A stretch of 64,000 nt of DNA from Armillaria gallica (GCA_037576215.1 JBANDB010000005.1:744001-808000), one strand, 5' to 3'; counted from the stretch's first letter, positions 23,925-35,720 are shown. Made by a program: numbers and translations. Notes: generated from the letters alone by a model not told the origin.

Positions 23925-25490
23925 ATTGAAATTAAAGTAGAACTGTATGTCACTGTGAATGAAAAAGGAATGAAACTCGTGTGGAAAATAAACTAGATCA
24001 TCTGAAGATTGAGATATGAACTCGACAACAGATTTGGAGGACGTTCATGGTTCACGATAAGAAATCGGCGTCAAGGGTAAGGAAAATCTGAATGCGGGAA
24101 GAAGGGTGCAGACACTGCAGAAGCGAGTCACGGGGCGAGTCCTCGGGCGACTTTCGGGGAAGACCTTACCACCAGTAAAAGGCTGTCTTTCGAAACACTG
24201 GAAATAACGGGTTATAACCTGCTGGATAAAATCAGTAAGAATGCCAGGGATAAAGCTTAAAGGGTAGACCGACGTTCAGGTTGAATAATCACAATGGTCG
24301 TACAAATATTAACTGGATGTGTCCCGCTATAAGATTCGTCGAGGATAACCACACATGTATTCCTGTTGGCATATCTGAGTCTGAGTCACCCGGCAAAAGA
24401 AGAAGGCATACGTCGAAAAAATGTATGTACACTCGTGAGGACCATGCGATGGAAACATCAAGGATAGCGGACGCGATGACAACATGCGGCTACAGTCGAG
24501 GAGAACGACGTTAGGACTACAAATACAATGGACTGATGAGCCTATTGTACGATTTCTGGACAAGTAAGAGCGACGCATGAATTGGGCTTCGCCGATTCCG
24601 TGAGTATCGACTAGGACCTTCACAGCGCGACCAAGACGAAGACAAATGAGGGGACACCTAAAATATTAAATATTATCAGAACGACCATTCGTCTATCCAG
24701 GACATAGAAACGCACCATGCCTCTTGGTCCTACTATCCATCCCCATCCTCGTATACTCCGATATTCACAAATTCACAAATTCACTGCAATTTTGTCAATA
24801 TGAGCAAGAGCCTACGAGGAGGATAAGGAAGCGACCACTCGCCAGCGTCAAATCCAGCGTCTCGACCCTGTGAGTCGATTCTCCACAAGAAAACTTGACA
24901 TGATTACCATCCTAGATAAGAACAGCTGAAGCGAGCACCCTAGTGCTGAATTTTGATGGGTGCCGGTGACAAGAGAAGAAGACTGTGGGAATGCTATCTC
25001 TCGGCTACATTCGGTGCCCAAAATCATTAACTCCCCTAAATCCGTGGCTTGGGGAGATAAGAAATTTGATGCTATATCTGATTCCCGCCATCACTTTCTC
25101 ACGCCTTCTCCCCTTGTCTCGCCCACTGTGTCCGTTAAGTGTAGGATTGTCCCTTGTAGCTTCAGCGGTGAGTATGTCTTCAAATTTACATCCAGATATT
25201 GTCATTTTACGGTCCACTTAGATACTTGACTCTATGTCCATACTACATTTTCCTGGTCGGGGGCAGACCCGCCTACTGCGACCGACCTTGGCGTTCATGC
25301 CTAAATCAGGCTGGTCCATTTGTTGAACGCAAATCAATGTCGTACTCAAAGTCAAATACAGGATCCATTCGTTGTCGTACTCAATCAGACCTGACCGCCG
25401 AGGCAACGTCCCTTTTATGCGAACAGATTCTTGGTCCATCCATACCTCCCGACCTCCACTTTGCGGTCTTGAGCGACTCCTAAAATTTTG
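23925..25490 (+). repeat. R repeat copy 4 (R4)
   Basis: This forward copy of R has the same ~200 bp upstream extension as R2. From 24177 inward it forms the left arm of the near-perfect inverted repeat with R5. Part of the 5' core is shorter than in other copies (the gcatgcactggg segment is missing near 24350), and R5 has the same deletion. Confidence 0.85.
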
Positions 25491-25876
25491 TTTTCGTCTT
25501 CAAATGATGCGCTGACCTACCTTACTGCCATCGGAGAAACGGGTGGCAACTGTCCATGCATTTACATCTGGCAAGAGCCTGTGAGTTGTTGATTTTTGCG
25601 CTTTTATCCTCGACTCTGATCCTTTATCTCATAGACGGATCCCAAGGTCTCCGAGTCTACAGAAATTAGCAGTGGAACTAAGGTTGAAATAGAGGCAAAT
25701 GATTGACCTTGCGCTCTCGACGAACGACTGGCCACCTTGGAGAGGCTCCCGGGAGGTTTTATGTATGTCGGATGTTCTCGCCGGGATACTCCTCCTCATC
25801 CTTCTCTTTGTGACCTGTGAACGAATCTTCCAGGGCGAGTGACCATCATACGGCCCTCTCTGACGTTGCTGTTGAC
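24177..25876 (+). repeat. Left arm of 1.7 kb near-perfect inverted repeat
   Basis: The reverse complement matches 29471-31171. Corresponding open frames in the two arms translate identically, except for one Gly/Ser and one Arg/Gln difference, both caused by the same base (ctcggc against ctcagc, near 25003). The inner ~380 bp (25490-25876) is absent from R1, R2, R3 and R6. Homology ends outward at agtaaaaggct. Confidence 0.9.
25473..25706 (+). CDS. Two-exon C-terminal fragment of an unknown protein
   Basis: Inside the palindrome arm, an open segment (25473-25580: SSNDALTYLTAIGETGG) ends at a clean donor gtgagt. It continues after an acceptor (ctcatag) at 25635-25706 (TDPKVSESTEISSGTKVEIE) to a TGA, in frame. 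An upstream exon is not resolved, because a TGA lies directly before the segment. The same exons occur inverted in the right arm (about 29641-29874). The family is not recognised. It may be the 3' end of the gene from which the R family derives. Confidence 0.35.
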
Positions 25877-26282
25877 AGTAGCGGCTCAGTCTTCTACGAC
25901 ACCTTGCGGTCCTTTGAGATGTTTCTTAAAATCCATCCTCTAGGGCTTTTCGTCCATATGTAAGTATACAGTTTGTCATCGTTTGTTGACTATCATATAA
26001 AACATTCGATGTTTTCAACTGCGCTAATATCATATGCATAAAATATACAATCTTCACTGTTTCACGGATCTTCACATTACGAGCCCGTGTTACGCTCTAT
26101 GTGAATATATGGTCGTAATAAGTAGTAAAGTACAAAGATATCCGTATGCATAATCCTGTTAATGTCCTTACTGCTGATGTGCTTGGGCGAACTCGGAAAT
26201 TGTGTTTCAAAGTTACGGTGACGGTGGAACGAGCAGCTGTAGTCTCGACGCTTGACTCTTCAAGTAAGACAAGCAAGACACA

Positions 26283-26527
26283 GCAGAGGCCAGTTCATTT
26301 TAGCTGGTAAAAAACAAAACCTTAAAAGGTTTTGATTTAGCAAAGCCTTTCTCGGTCCTGAAAAGGCCATCAGTAAAACGGTATGAAAAACTTTTCCCCC
26401 TGTAGAACAATGGACTTGAGGTACCTTTTCATTTTACAGCGGGGAAAACAAGGGTGTAAAAACTGAAGCTGAAATCGAAACCATTTAAGGTCCCGATTTA
26501 GGCTATTAAAAATGTACTGGCCTCTGC
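26283..26527. mobile_element. MITE-like element with terminal inverted repeats
   Basis: The ends are inverted copies: gcagaggccagttcatttta at the left and the complement of gcagaggccagtacattttt at the right. Similarity continues inside the ends (ccttaaa.ggttt.gattt). The element is about 245 bp with no coding capacity, inside the palindrome spacer. A target-site duplication is not clear. A related motif (gaccttaaatggtttcg) recurs at about 53926. Confidence 0.65.
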
Positions 26528-26904
26528 AGTGAGACGAGTAACACTGCGAGCGTGATACTCGTAAGAAACCCGAAGTAAAGTTGACGTCGAGCGGCGGCGA
26601 GCTGGAGGAACCATCATTTGAGAAAGGGTTTGTCTTGGAATGGGGATCCCAGGCCAAATCGAGAGTAGATGGCGGTGTACTCATCACACCAAAGCCGTGA
26701 TTTTTCAAATTTTGGTTTTCATACGTGAACCTGTGTTTGCAAATCGCGGCTACTGCATTTGCGAATCGACTTGATTCCCGTACATCGTTGTTTGCGTGTT
26801 TGCGTGTCCGTTACCTTCACCGAACAGATCCCTCCTTCACGACCACCCGCATGACCCTGATGGCTTGAGATTCCTTCCGCTCCTACCTGAGCGCACCTGT
26901 TCCC

Positions 26905-27198
26905 ATGCATCGCATACTCTCGCCGTTGAGGTCCTACGATGAGCACTGTCATCCACCTGTTCCTCGTTCACAGTGTGTATGCCGTCTCTGCCTATCTGAA
27001 GTTGAGGATGAAGAACACGCATTGCTGTACTACAACGGATCACAATACTTGGAAGATTTACAATCTGATTTCTTTAAATCTATTTTCCTAATTTCCACCG
27101 ACCAATTTGCGAATCTGTTGAAATTAGCGACGTCTGGTTTTGAAGTCTTACATATCTTACTGGGAGCAGACGATATGAAAATTGTTGGAGTACTTTGA
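26905..27198 (+). pseudogene. LINE reverse transcriptase C-terminal (zf-RVT-like) fragment
   Basis: This open frame of ~97 codons reads C-V-C-R-L-C-L, then EVEDEEHALLYYNG. That resembles the Cys-rich, zinc-binding tail of non-LTR retrotransposon reverse transcriptases in basidiomycetes (CRLC...EDE.H.L..C). The final expected Cys appears as Tyr. No reverse transcriptase core is present nearby, so this is a short 3' relic inserted in the palindrome spacer. Confidence 0.5.
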
Positions 27199-27812
27199 AA
27201 GTGCTTCCTGAATATGTCTTCCGTGTTTTCCGCATTGTTACTACCGTACCATTATATTATCCAGGAATGACTTTCTTTCGTACCCTATGAAGAGTCTCTA
27301 CTCCGCGCGACACACTCAACAACGTGGTTACAACGGTATGAGCCTTCGCGGCCATAGCACATGGTTCGCCATGTCAGAGCTGTGGACCCGGCCGCCTTAT
27401 TGGGACCTTGTGCCGGTAACAACACCAACACCAACACTTCGAATCAATATATTACAGGTCTCTGCTCGGTGCTAGTACGAATAAGTGACACCACAGTTTA
27501 GACCGTAAATTTAGAATACGATATCAAAGTGAAGGAATTAGGACAGGCTATCCGAAACAGTACAGTAAGCCACCCTCCCGATGCACATATTGACGCCGCC
27601 ACATAGAACTTTCTTGTCATACGTTTTTCCAACAACAAAGACAAGTAGATAATCAGGAACGATGCAACTTGTATGGATGGCGAGGAGTATTTGGTCCAAC
27701 GCATTCTTCTCTAGCCCATACATCTGCAGAGTCAGATTATGGCCCTTGATGAAAGGTGCACATGACGATAGGGCATCCTGAAAAACAATCACAATCAGTA
27801 CACGGCAGGATA

Positions 27813-28931
27813 TTATTGGCTGTGACCCACCAGAACGTCTTTGACGGTTTTGAAGGCCTCAAATTCGAGATACAGCTGCTTTATGAACACAACCTGAGGA
27901 GTTGTTCCACGCAAAGCTTGATAATCGAATTTCTGCAGGAGAGGCAAGGCCAGATGGACAGCGGTCTCGGGAGGGAAAGAGGCTGGAAACATCGACTGGA
28001 GAAAGGCACTTGGCGATAATGGTGTCTCGACACTCGGAACCAGTTGTACATAACGGATATCGATGAAAGTCAACACCTTCAACATAGAAGCCAGGTCTGG
28101 ACAGATATGGAGGTGCTGTATGCCTGACTTGTGACCCTGCAAACTGTACCTGGAATCACCACCATCATGAACGATAGTAGCTCTGATCGTATTTAGGTAT
28201 CTGAGCGAAGCGTGATGCTTGATTATCGCTCTGACAACGTGGGCGGGAATGGCAATCTCGAGCCAGACCTGCGATAGATTATCGAGACGCAAGTCCGTCA
28301 AGAATTCCCATTCTTCTGGACGACGATTGGATGAGCACAGGCGTAGGGAGTGCAGGTTAGAAAAAGACGTGATGATCATTGAATCGCACAAAGGTGACCC
28401 AAAATCAAGAACCTCTAAATCATGGACCGATGGGAGAGATGGGACGGCGAAGAGAGGCGATGAAGGTCGACGATCTGGTCCCATCATAGAGTAGATATGA
28501 ATGGTGGGTGAGGCCAGCTGATGGATGAGCGAGAAAAAGAGCTCGAGGGATGATCTGTCAAGTTCGGATACGCAACCTGGGAAGAAATTAAGGAACAGGG
28601 TGGTGAAAAGGCATGAAGTGTGGCCGGCAGATATGCAGGATAAAAACTGGATAGAAGACTTGAGGTCCTCCTGGTGGCGAACTGTGAAGGTCAATCGGAC
28701 GATGAATGTCAAATCACGTCCCTGATCCGACGAAAGCCAGAGCTTGGCAGCACGAGAAGTTTCGACGTTGATGTCGAGACAGTCAGGTAGATACCACAAA
28801 CTTCCACGCTGGGCGAGGATGTAGGCGATAATTTCTAAAAACTGCCTTGACGTAGTAATGATTGCCAATAAATCACGGCTCGGGAGGTATGAGAGTATCT
28901 CTACTTGAAGCTCATTGGGAATACCAACGAA
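27813..28931 (-). CDS. F-box protein, start unresolved
   Basis: A continuous frame of more than 360 codons starts with an F-box: IPNELQVEILSYLPSRDLLA, then IITTSRQF. It continues through alternating hydrophobic and polar segments that resemble the degenerate leucine-rich region of basidiomycete F-box proteins (LHSLRLCSSN; IQHLHICPDL). The expected role is Skp1 binding and substrate recruitment. No ATG precedes the F-box in frame; a TGA lies just upstream at ~28972. Either a short first exon is joined at an acceptor (aaatcag, ~28941) or the 5' end is lost. The gene lies wholly within the palindrome spacer, between the LINE relic and the right arm, and is otherwise free of stops. Confidence 0.7.
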   Translation of the reverse strand, partial: FVGIPNELQVEILSYLPSRDLLAIITTSRQFLEIIAYILAQRGSLWYLPDCLDINVETSRAAKLWLSSDQGRDLTFIVRLTFTVRHQEDLKSSIQFLSCISAGHTSCLFTTLFLNFFPGCVSELDRSSLELFFSLIHQLASPTIHIYSMMGPDRRPSSPLFAVPSLPSVHDLEVLDFGSPLCDSMIITSFSNLHSLRLCSSNRRPEEWEFLTDLRLDNLSQVWLEIAIPAHVVRAIIKHHASLRYLNTIRATIVHDGGDSRYSLQGHKSGIQHLHICPDLASMLKVLTFIDIRYVQLVPSVETPLSPSAFLQSMFPASFPPETAVHLALPLLQKFDYQALRGTTPQVVFIKQLYLEFEAFKTVKDVLVGHSQ

Positions 28932-29470
28932 TCGTGCTGATTTAGAGGCGAGTGACCACCGTCAACCCGCGTACATAGTGTATATGTGTCGAAGCATATG
29001 CATGTATGCTGGCGTTTGGAGTGGGAGGGGAAGTGTATGAAGTTGCAAGAAGAATGCGTGTTTTTATAGCATGGATGAACAAAGGAAGATGATATCTGCA
29101 AGTACAAAGGAAATTCCTCTTGGCACGGTCCGACCTTCCGGCAGGCATGGCTTCGGCATGTGAGTATGCCCTGTGACCTTGCACACATGCTTGGGGTGCA
29201 CTTTTTTCAGTTCCGCGGTGACGACACATTACGGGTTGCCAGAGAGTCGTATCATTGGCGCCATGATGGAGAATGAAATAAGGACGCCGGTTCAGGCTGA
29301 AACTCACTCAGAACAACTTGAACAGTGGTTCACCGTGGTGAGAGCCAACATACCTGAAATGTGGCCGCAAGGGTCAGGCGTTGTTCTGCTAGTGAGATCC
29401 GGATGACAACATGCGCCGGTAAGGATTGTATTGTAGACGGAGGAAGACCGATGACAGAATTCCAAGACGT

Positions 29471-31171
29471 GTCAGCAGCAACTTCAGAGAGGGCCGTATG
29501 ATGGTCACTCGCCCTGGAAGATTCGTTCACAGGTCACAAAGAGAAGGATGAGGAGGAGTATCCCGGCGAGAACATCCGACATACATAAAACCTCCCGGGA
29601 GCCTCTCCAAGGTGGCCAGTCGTTCGTCGAGAGCGCAAGGTCAATCATTTGCCTCTATTTCAACCTTAGTTCCACTGCTAATTTCTGTAGACTCGGAGAC
29701 CTTGGGATCCGTCTATGAGATAAAGGATCAGAGTCGAGGATAAAAGCGCAAAAATCAACAACTCACAGGCTCTTGCCAGATGTAAATGCATGGACAGTTG
29801 CCACCCGTTTCTCCGATGGCAGTAAGGTAGGTCAGCGCATCATTTGAAGACGAAAACAAAATTTTAGGAGTCGCTCAAGACCGCAAAGTGGAGGTCGGGA
29901 GGTATGGATGGACCAAGAATCTGTTCGCATAAAAGGGACGTTGCCTCGGCGGTCAGGTCTGATTGAGTACGACAACGAATGGATCCTGTATTTGACTTTG
30001 AGTACGACATTGATTTGCGTTCAACAAATGGACCAGCCTGATTTAGGCATGAACGCCAAGGTCGGTCGCAGTAGGCGGGTCTGCCCCCGACCAGGAAAAT
30101 GTAGTATGGACATAGAGTCAAGTATCTAAGTGGACCGTAAAATGACAATATCTGGATGTAAATTTGAAGACATACTCACCGCTGAAGCTACAAGGGACAA
30201 TCCTACACTTAACGGACACAGTGGGCGAGACAAGGGGAGAAGGCGTGAGAAAGTGATGGCGGGAATCAGATATAGCATCAAATTTCTTATCTCCCCAAGC
30301 CACGGATTTAGGGGAGTTAATGATTTTGGGCACCGAATGTAGCTGAGAGATAGCATTCCCACAGTCTTCTTCTCTTGTCACCGGCACCCATCAAAATTCA
30401 GCACTAGGGTGCTCGCTTCAGCTGTTCTTATCTAGGATGGTAATCATGTCAAGTTTTCTTGTGGAGAATCGACTCACAGGGTCGAGACGCTGGATTTGAC
30501 GCTGGCGAGTGGTCGCTTCCTTATCCTCCTCGTAGGCTCTTGCTCATATTGACAAAATTGCAGTGAATTTGTGAATTTGTGAATATCGGAGTATACGAGG
30601 ATGGGGATGGATAGTAGGACCAAGAGGCATGGTGTGTTTCTATGTCCTGGATAGACGAATGGTCGTTCTGATAATATTTAATATTTTAGGTGTCCCCTCA
30701 TTTGTCTTCGTCTTGGTCGCGCTGTGAAGGTCCTAGTCGATACTCACGGAATCGGCGAAGCCCAATTCATGCGTCGCTCTTACTTGTCCAGAAATCGTAC
30801 AATAGGCTCATCAGTCCATTGTATTTGTAGTCCTAACGTCGTTCTCCTCGACTGTAGCCGCATGTTGTCATCGCGTCCGCTATCCTTGATGTTTCCATCG
30901 CATGGTCCTCACGAGTGTACATACATTTTTTCGACGTATGCCTTCTTCTTTTGCCGGGTGACTCAGACTCAGATATGCCAACAGGAATACATGTGTGGTT
31001 ATCCTCGACGAATCTTATAGCGGGACACATCCAGTTAATATTTGTACGACCATTGTGATTATTCAACCTGAACGTCGGTCTACCCTTTAAGCTTTATCCC
31101 TGGCATTCTTACTGATTTTATCCAGCAGGTTATAACCCGTTATTTCCAGTGTTTCGAAAGACAGCCTTTTA
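29471..31171 (-). repeat. Right arm of 1.7 kb near-perfect inverted repeat, with R repeat copy 5 (R5)
   Basis: This is the inverted partner of 24177-25876, essentially identical. Just beyond the outer end (31172-31235) the sequence switches to the R1/R6 type of flank, including a tRNA B-box-like ctggttcggta, whereas the left arm continues into the R2-type flank. Confidence 0.9.
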
Positions 31172-31239
31172 TTGCTGGTCAATACCGAACCAGGGCCTTG
31201 CCGTCCTGATTTGGAAGTCGCTCAGGACTTGCCCCATGA

Positions 31240-32660
31240 CTTTTGAGACCGCCGCCATCGATTTACTGTTTCTCCTTCTGTAACACGTTTAGTGGCGGCA
31301 CAGAATCCCGGCGTTCCTTTTTGGGACCTTGTCCGGTTATCTATCTATCCATCTATCTCCCTTTTTCATATCCGACTCGCATATGTGCTCACAATATGTG
31401 CACGATGCCTGGCTGGCATCCTTTTGTTGATCACGGGAAGGTGCAGTTTTGGCTGGCGCAACACTTTACCCCTGAAAAGATTTCAGAATGTTCCCTGCAC
31501 CTGGATCACACCATGTTGCCACGAATCTGCTCGTCTTGCATGAGTACCCATACAACAATGACTGTCAGTTGTCGTTCAGTTGTGGACTCTCCCTTGCTCG
31601 TGTTATGCCGAGCTCTGTTGCGTAACGTGTTATCAAGCTTTGCTGCTCTGCAGTGATTCTAGTTTGCGCCGTCACTACATGGGTCATCATGACTCATTGG
31701 TGCCTTAGGTTTATTATCACTGCACCTCGACGCTGCATTTCCTTCTGTAACTAATATACACGAATCTTTGTGCACATATGCATTGAGGATACATGTCTCA
31801 CATGGACTTTTTTGTTTTTGTTTTGATGCTGGCATGATTGAGGTGGCATATTTATTGATTCCCTTTTACACATGCATTATTGGTCACGTCGACCTTGTCA
31901 ACCGCCAAGGTCGCTTTTTTGGAGACGTACATCTCCTGAGCACCTCGCTTGGCTGGATGTGTGCATGACGTTCTGGGTATTTTTGTGACGGTCCCTGGTT
32001 TTATCCCCCCCGCTTTACGGGAACATTGTACAGACATTGACCACTTTGAAAATTTCACATATACTTCTTTCTAGCCTAGTCCCTTTGTATGGATCCAAAC
32101 CCGTGAGACGCTTCATAGTTCCGTCACTATGGTCTTACATTGTATAACTTCATGCCTAGATTCAACCTGAATTGCGCTATCTATTGGTACTCGTTTGCAC
32201 GGTCAGGCCCATTGCACGCGCGGTAGAATTTCCTGAGATTGGGTGCCTCCATGCATAGAAGGATCGCTTCAACCGCTTCCATAGCATGATATGTCTCTTA
32301 AGGCTTCAATATTCCATCGTGACGTGCTAATCTATTATTTGCAAATCAACCACCCTACGAGCTTTTCCAGTGGTTTTCCGTCTTTTATCGTGCTTTGTGT
32401 TTTGGATACTGTCGGGCGTGCTTCATTCACATTCACCGAGACTACGACAAGAACATGTACGCAACTTGCTGTTCCTTCGTACATACAAAGTAGAGGAATC
32501 GATTGCCCGGAAACTGCCGCTGCTGAAAACGCGCTTTAATCGATCGATGATCGACACTACAACACCTTTGGAACGCATCCACCAGCATAAGTAGGTGCGT
32601 ATGCCCATCATGAGCGCTGAGAGCTGAGTTCCGTAGTGCTGACATAGAGGACGGTTCCTA
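31240..32660. other. Stretch without a supported gene
   Basis: Open frames (31243-31656 plus, 32423-32722 minus, others) are Cys/Ser/Leu-rich, lack motifs and overlap each other on both strands. I see no repeat or splice structure that I can support. Confidence 0.4.
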
Positions 32661-32663
32661 GCC

Positions 32664-33866
32664 ATGGCATCAGAAGCCCCGCCGGCACCCAAAAAGTGGC
32701 CCACGTATGAAGACCTGAGCATCGAACTGGCAGAGATGACCGATGCTGAACTCGGTCAACTCAGTAGCACCGATCTGAAAATCTTCCTGGCAATGAGACA
32801 CGCAGATACCTTGGATCCGAGGGAGGCTGCCTACTATCCCGCTTGGTCTTTGATCTCGGACACATGCCTAACTGGTGCCATTCGTTCTGGTGACTTTACA
32901 ACCTGTACAGTCATCGCTCCCCAGTTGCCAGTCCAGTGGGATTTTGACCCCGATGCGAATTCTGACCCCGTTGCGGCCACAAGAGATCGAAGGCCCGCTT
33001 CGCCATGCGCTTCGTCCCAGGGCGGCCCTCGCAGATCGGCGCGCCTGTGCTCTGCCAATCCCAAACAGAGTGAACCGCACGAGTCTGGCTCAGAATTTGA
33101 TTCTGGGATGTCTCCCGAGCGCGCGAAACGCCTACATTCCATTAGAATACCGGATTTTCTCCGGATGCGATATACAATGTACTGTAATGTTCAGCAGGGC
33201 TCCCCTCGTATTGATATGTTGATTGAAATCAAGCGCTGAGGAGCCAAACAGGAGGATGTCTTGTTATTCCTGACCGAAGCCATATTCCAGCTGGAGTGTC
33301 AGGCTAGACATACATTCTCGAACAACCCGAACATCACCACCCTGGGTGCATTGGCTATTTCTGGACCCTTTTACACCTACAGAACTATCACATGGGAGGA
33401 AGTCTTTCGGAAAGTCAGTGATCACCCGAAGGAAGATGGCAAATTTCAAGTCGAAGAAGGGAATAAAAATGAGGATGATGATAGTGATGAGGACGAGGAC
33501 GATGACGGTGACAGTAGTGATGAGGACATGGGTGAAGATGAAGAAGGCGAGAAGGGTGATCACAGCAAATCTGATGATAATGATTTGGACGATGACGATG
33601 ACGGTAGTGACGAGGAAGAGGACGAAGATGAAGAAGGTGAGAAGGATGATCACAACAAGTCTGATGATAGTGACGAGGATGAGGATGAAGATGAAGAAGG
33701 CGAGAAGGGTGATCACAGCAAGTCTGACACTGTGTGGTACAAGCATGAAGAGCTGCTCCAAAGACTCTTCAAAGTCAGCAAGGGATACTTGAGGTTTGAT
33801 GTTCGGAATGAGAAGCAAAAGGAGTTACTCAGGATATTGGATGTCCACGTCTTGGAGATGCCTTGA
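32664..33866 (+). pseudogene. PD-(D/E)XK-like protein with acidic repeat tail, interrupted by one TGA
   Basis: An ATG in good context (gccatggc) opens a frame of 400 codons that is interrupted once, by TGA at 33237-33239. Beyond it the same frame continues to 33866. N-terminal ~110 residues are acidic and Leu-rich. Next come IPDFLRMRY and, ~20 residues later, IDMLIEIKR, spaced like motifs II and III of PD-(D/E)XK nucleases (Asp...Glu-x-Lys). After the stop come QLECQARHTFSNNP and GPFYTYRTITWEEV, matching my memory of Agaricomycete nuclease-like hypothetical proteins. A tail of about three acidic repeats (DEDEEGEKGDHSKSD) precedes a short C-terminal helix-like end. Introns that would remove the TGA do not keep the frame. 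A C-to-T change of CGA would explain it. Nuclease activity is inference. Confidence 0.55.
33435..33730 (+). repeat. Acidic coding tandem repeat
   Basis: Three imperfect units of about 34-40 codons encode an Asp/Glu run followed by EEGEK(G/D)DH(S/N)KSD. The units are similar at DNA level (gaagaaggcgagaagggtga), so they arose by tandem duplication within the gene. Confidence 0.7.
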
Positions 33867-34248
33867 AGTACGAGGATGGTGACTCGTGAGAAGGAAGAAG
33901 TTGGCAGTTTTCTGTTCGGTAGTAGTAATAGTACTTAGGAGTAGTAGCAGTAGTATGTTTTTGTATGAATTTTCCGATGAGCCAGTGGCATAAAAAGTTG
34001 GAATGATGTCAAGTTCAGTGCGCCGCGCGTGTGGGGTCAGAAGTATACTGTGTATATAAGTCCGTCCGCCTTGGTTGTCGGCATACCACATCGACAATCC
34101 AAGACGGTGGGGGCAAATTTCATCGACAGTGCTCTTATATACAATTTTGATTTATTGTAGTCAGGTGTCGGCGTATGCATGGAGCCTTTTGTTATGGAAC
34201 CTTTTTTCGACAGATACTGCGTCACTTCTTCCCTTTGTTCCGCCCAGA

Positions 34249-34257
34249 TATATAAAG
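34249..34257 (+). promoter_or_regulatory. TATA box of coiled-coil gene copy C
   Basis: TATATAAAG lies 80 bp before the ATG at 34337, identical in sequence and spacing to copy B. Confidence 0.5.
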
Positions 34258-34336
34258 CCGTTTCGCCATAAGGGATCACCACATTCCTGCCACGAACACC
34301 CCCGCTATCCTTTCTCCACACAATCTGCCTGCTACG

Positions 34337-35720
34337 ATGCTGCCTCAGTCTACTCTGGATGTTGTCGCCGTCCCTGCTACGCCCGTGAATATGGCAAAAA
34401 GGGAAGCTCCCGTTGAAGAGGGTGATGGCCACGCATCAAAGGTACTTCGATCGGGTTTTGTTATGTTACTATCCAATGACCGTCGTTTCCTGCAGACTCG
34501 CATTATCAATTCGGAGAAGGATGTCCAAGCTCTCCATGACCGCATTGTCCAACTTCTGAAAGAAAAAAGGGAACGTCAAGTCAAGGTATGAGGTATCGGA
34601 TGGTCTTTGCGGATCTTTGCTAAGCCTTATCTCTTTCAAGCATCAACAGGAAATACAAGCTTTGAAACAGGACCATCTTCATGCGACGACCATCACTGAG
34701 GCCAAGGTAGGTCCTTCTATTTCCTTGTTGTCTGGCCATACGTATCACGGTCAACATCTAGCACCAGGGTGCCATAAATGTTCTCACAAATGGCCTCGGT
34801 AATCAGGTTTGTTGCTGAGCTCATTGTCTTCCTAAATCTCATGGAGCTTTATAGCTTAGCGGTGTTGTCACCAATCAAATGGAGACGCTGGGTGCAGATG
34901 ATTTACGATACCATGTGAGCCCGATCACTTTTAACATATAGTATTTCATCCTCAGAATTGGTCTTTCCAGATTAATTCTATGGAGTGACAACTCTCTGAT
35001 ACTCGACAAGCTCTCGACACCGCAAACGAGAGATCAGCTGGCTGAGACTAGTCTGGCCAACACTCGCATGGAGCTTGAGGCTCTCCAAGACAAACTACGC
35101 ACCGTAGATGATGTAAGCTCGTAATCACAATATTTTTCTTCTATCCTGACGCGGGCCTAGTTCCCGTCGATGCATTCTTACCTAGTCGATCGTTTAGGAG
35201 ACTTGGCGACGAGGTTGGACCACTTGGATGCACGCTTGGTAATGAACTTTGTTGTAAGTTCAGTTACTACCATATGTACACAATGGCCCTTGAATTTACA
35301 CCCTGTCAGGATGCGGGTCAACGAAATGCACCGGGGCCAGGAGCACACGGCTGGAACCGTTTTACAAGTATCTTCTAGACAGAACTGTTCTTCCTTTCTA
35401 CGTGTATTCAGTAGACATTTGATGAATTACTCCAAGTTCGAGAAGGATTTACATCCGAAAAATCAGCTTGGAGGGGAGTAATAGCATGGCAAGCTCGGCT
35501 GAATGTCGCTCTAAACAAACACTGTGAAGGGAAGTATTGTAGGACTACCGGCGATGCGCTAAGAAAAGCAAGCCCCAAGAAAATACTGGGAAGCAAAGTA
35601 GATGTTTTGAGCAGGAGAACGCTACAGCTTGTGGTTAGATTGCTTTGGAGAAAGGGAAGCAGATCGCGAGGGTGTACATCTAAGCGCATCACGACGGAAA
35701 AAGACCAATGCAAGGGGTAG
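34337..35720 (+). pseudogene. Coiled-coil gene, broken copy
   Basis: This is the paralogue of the intact gene at 12922-14307, with the same nine-exon layout. In the sixth exon, codon CGA of copy B (13656-13658) is TGA here (34986-34988). About 50 bp on, a 2-nt deletion near 35039 shifts the frame (agatcagctggctg against agatcagatttggctg). The remaining exons, including the basic C-terminal exon ending in CKG and TAG, are well preserved, so the decay is recent. It might still produce the first ~120 residues. Confidence 0.8.

Noticed and set aside
24177..31171. A transposon with 1.7 kb terminal inverted repeats
   Set aside because: The arms are themselves copies of the dispersed R repeat with different outer flanks, and no transposase or target duplication was found.
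33208..33251. A 44-bp intron removing the TGA at 33237
   Set aside because: The GT and AG exist but splicing would shift the frame and lose the conserved-looking downstream segment.
33264..33818. 184-codon minus-strand ORF with very hydrophobic Ile/Val/Leu runs
   Set aside because: It is the antisense shadow of the acidic GAT/GAC/GAA repeat on the plus strand; the apparent membrane helices are a codon artefact.
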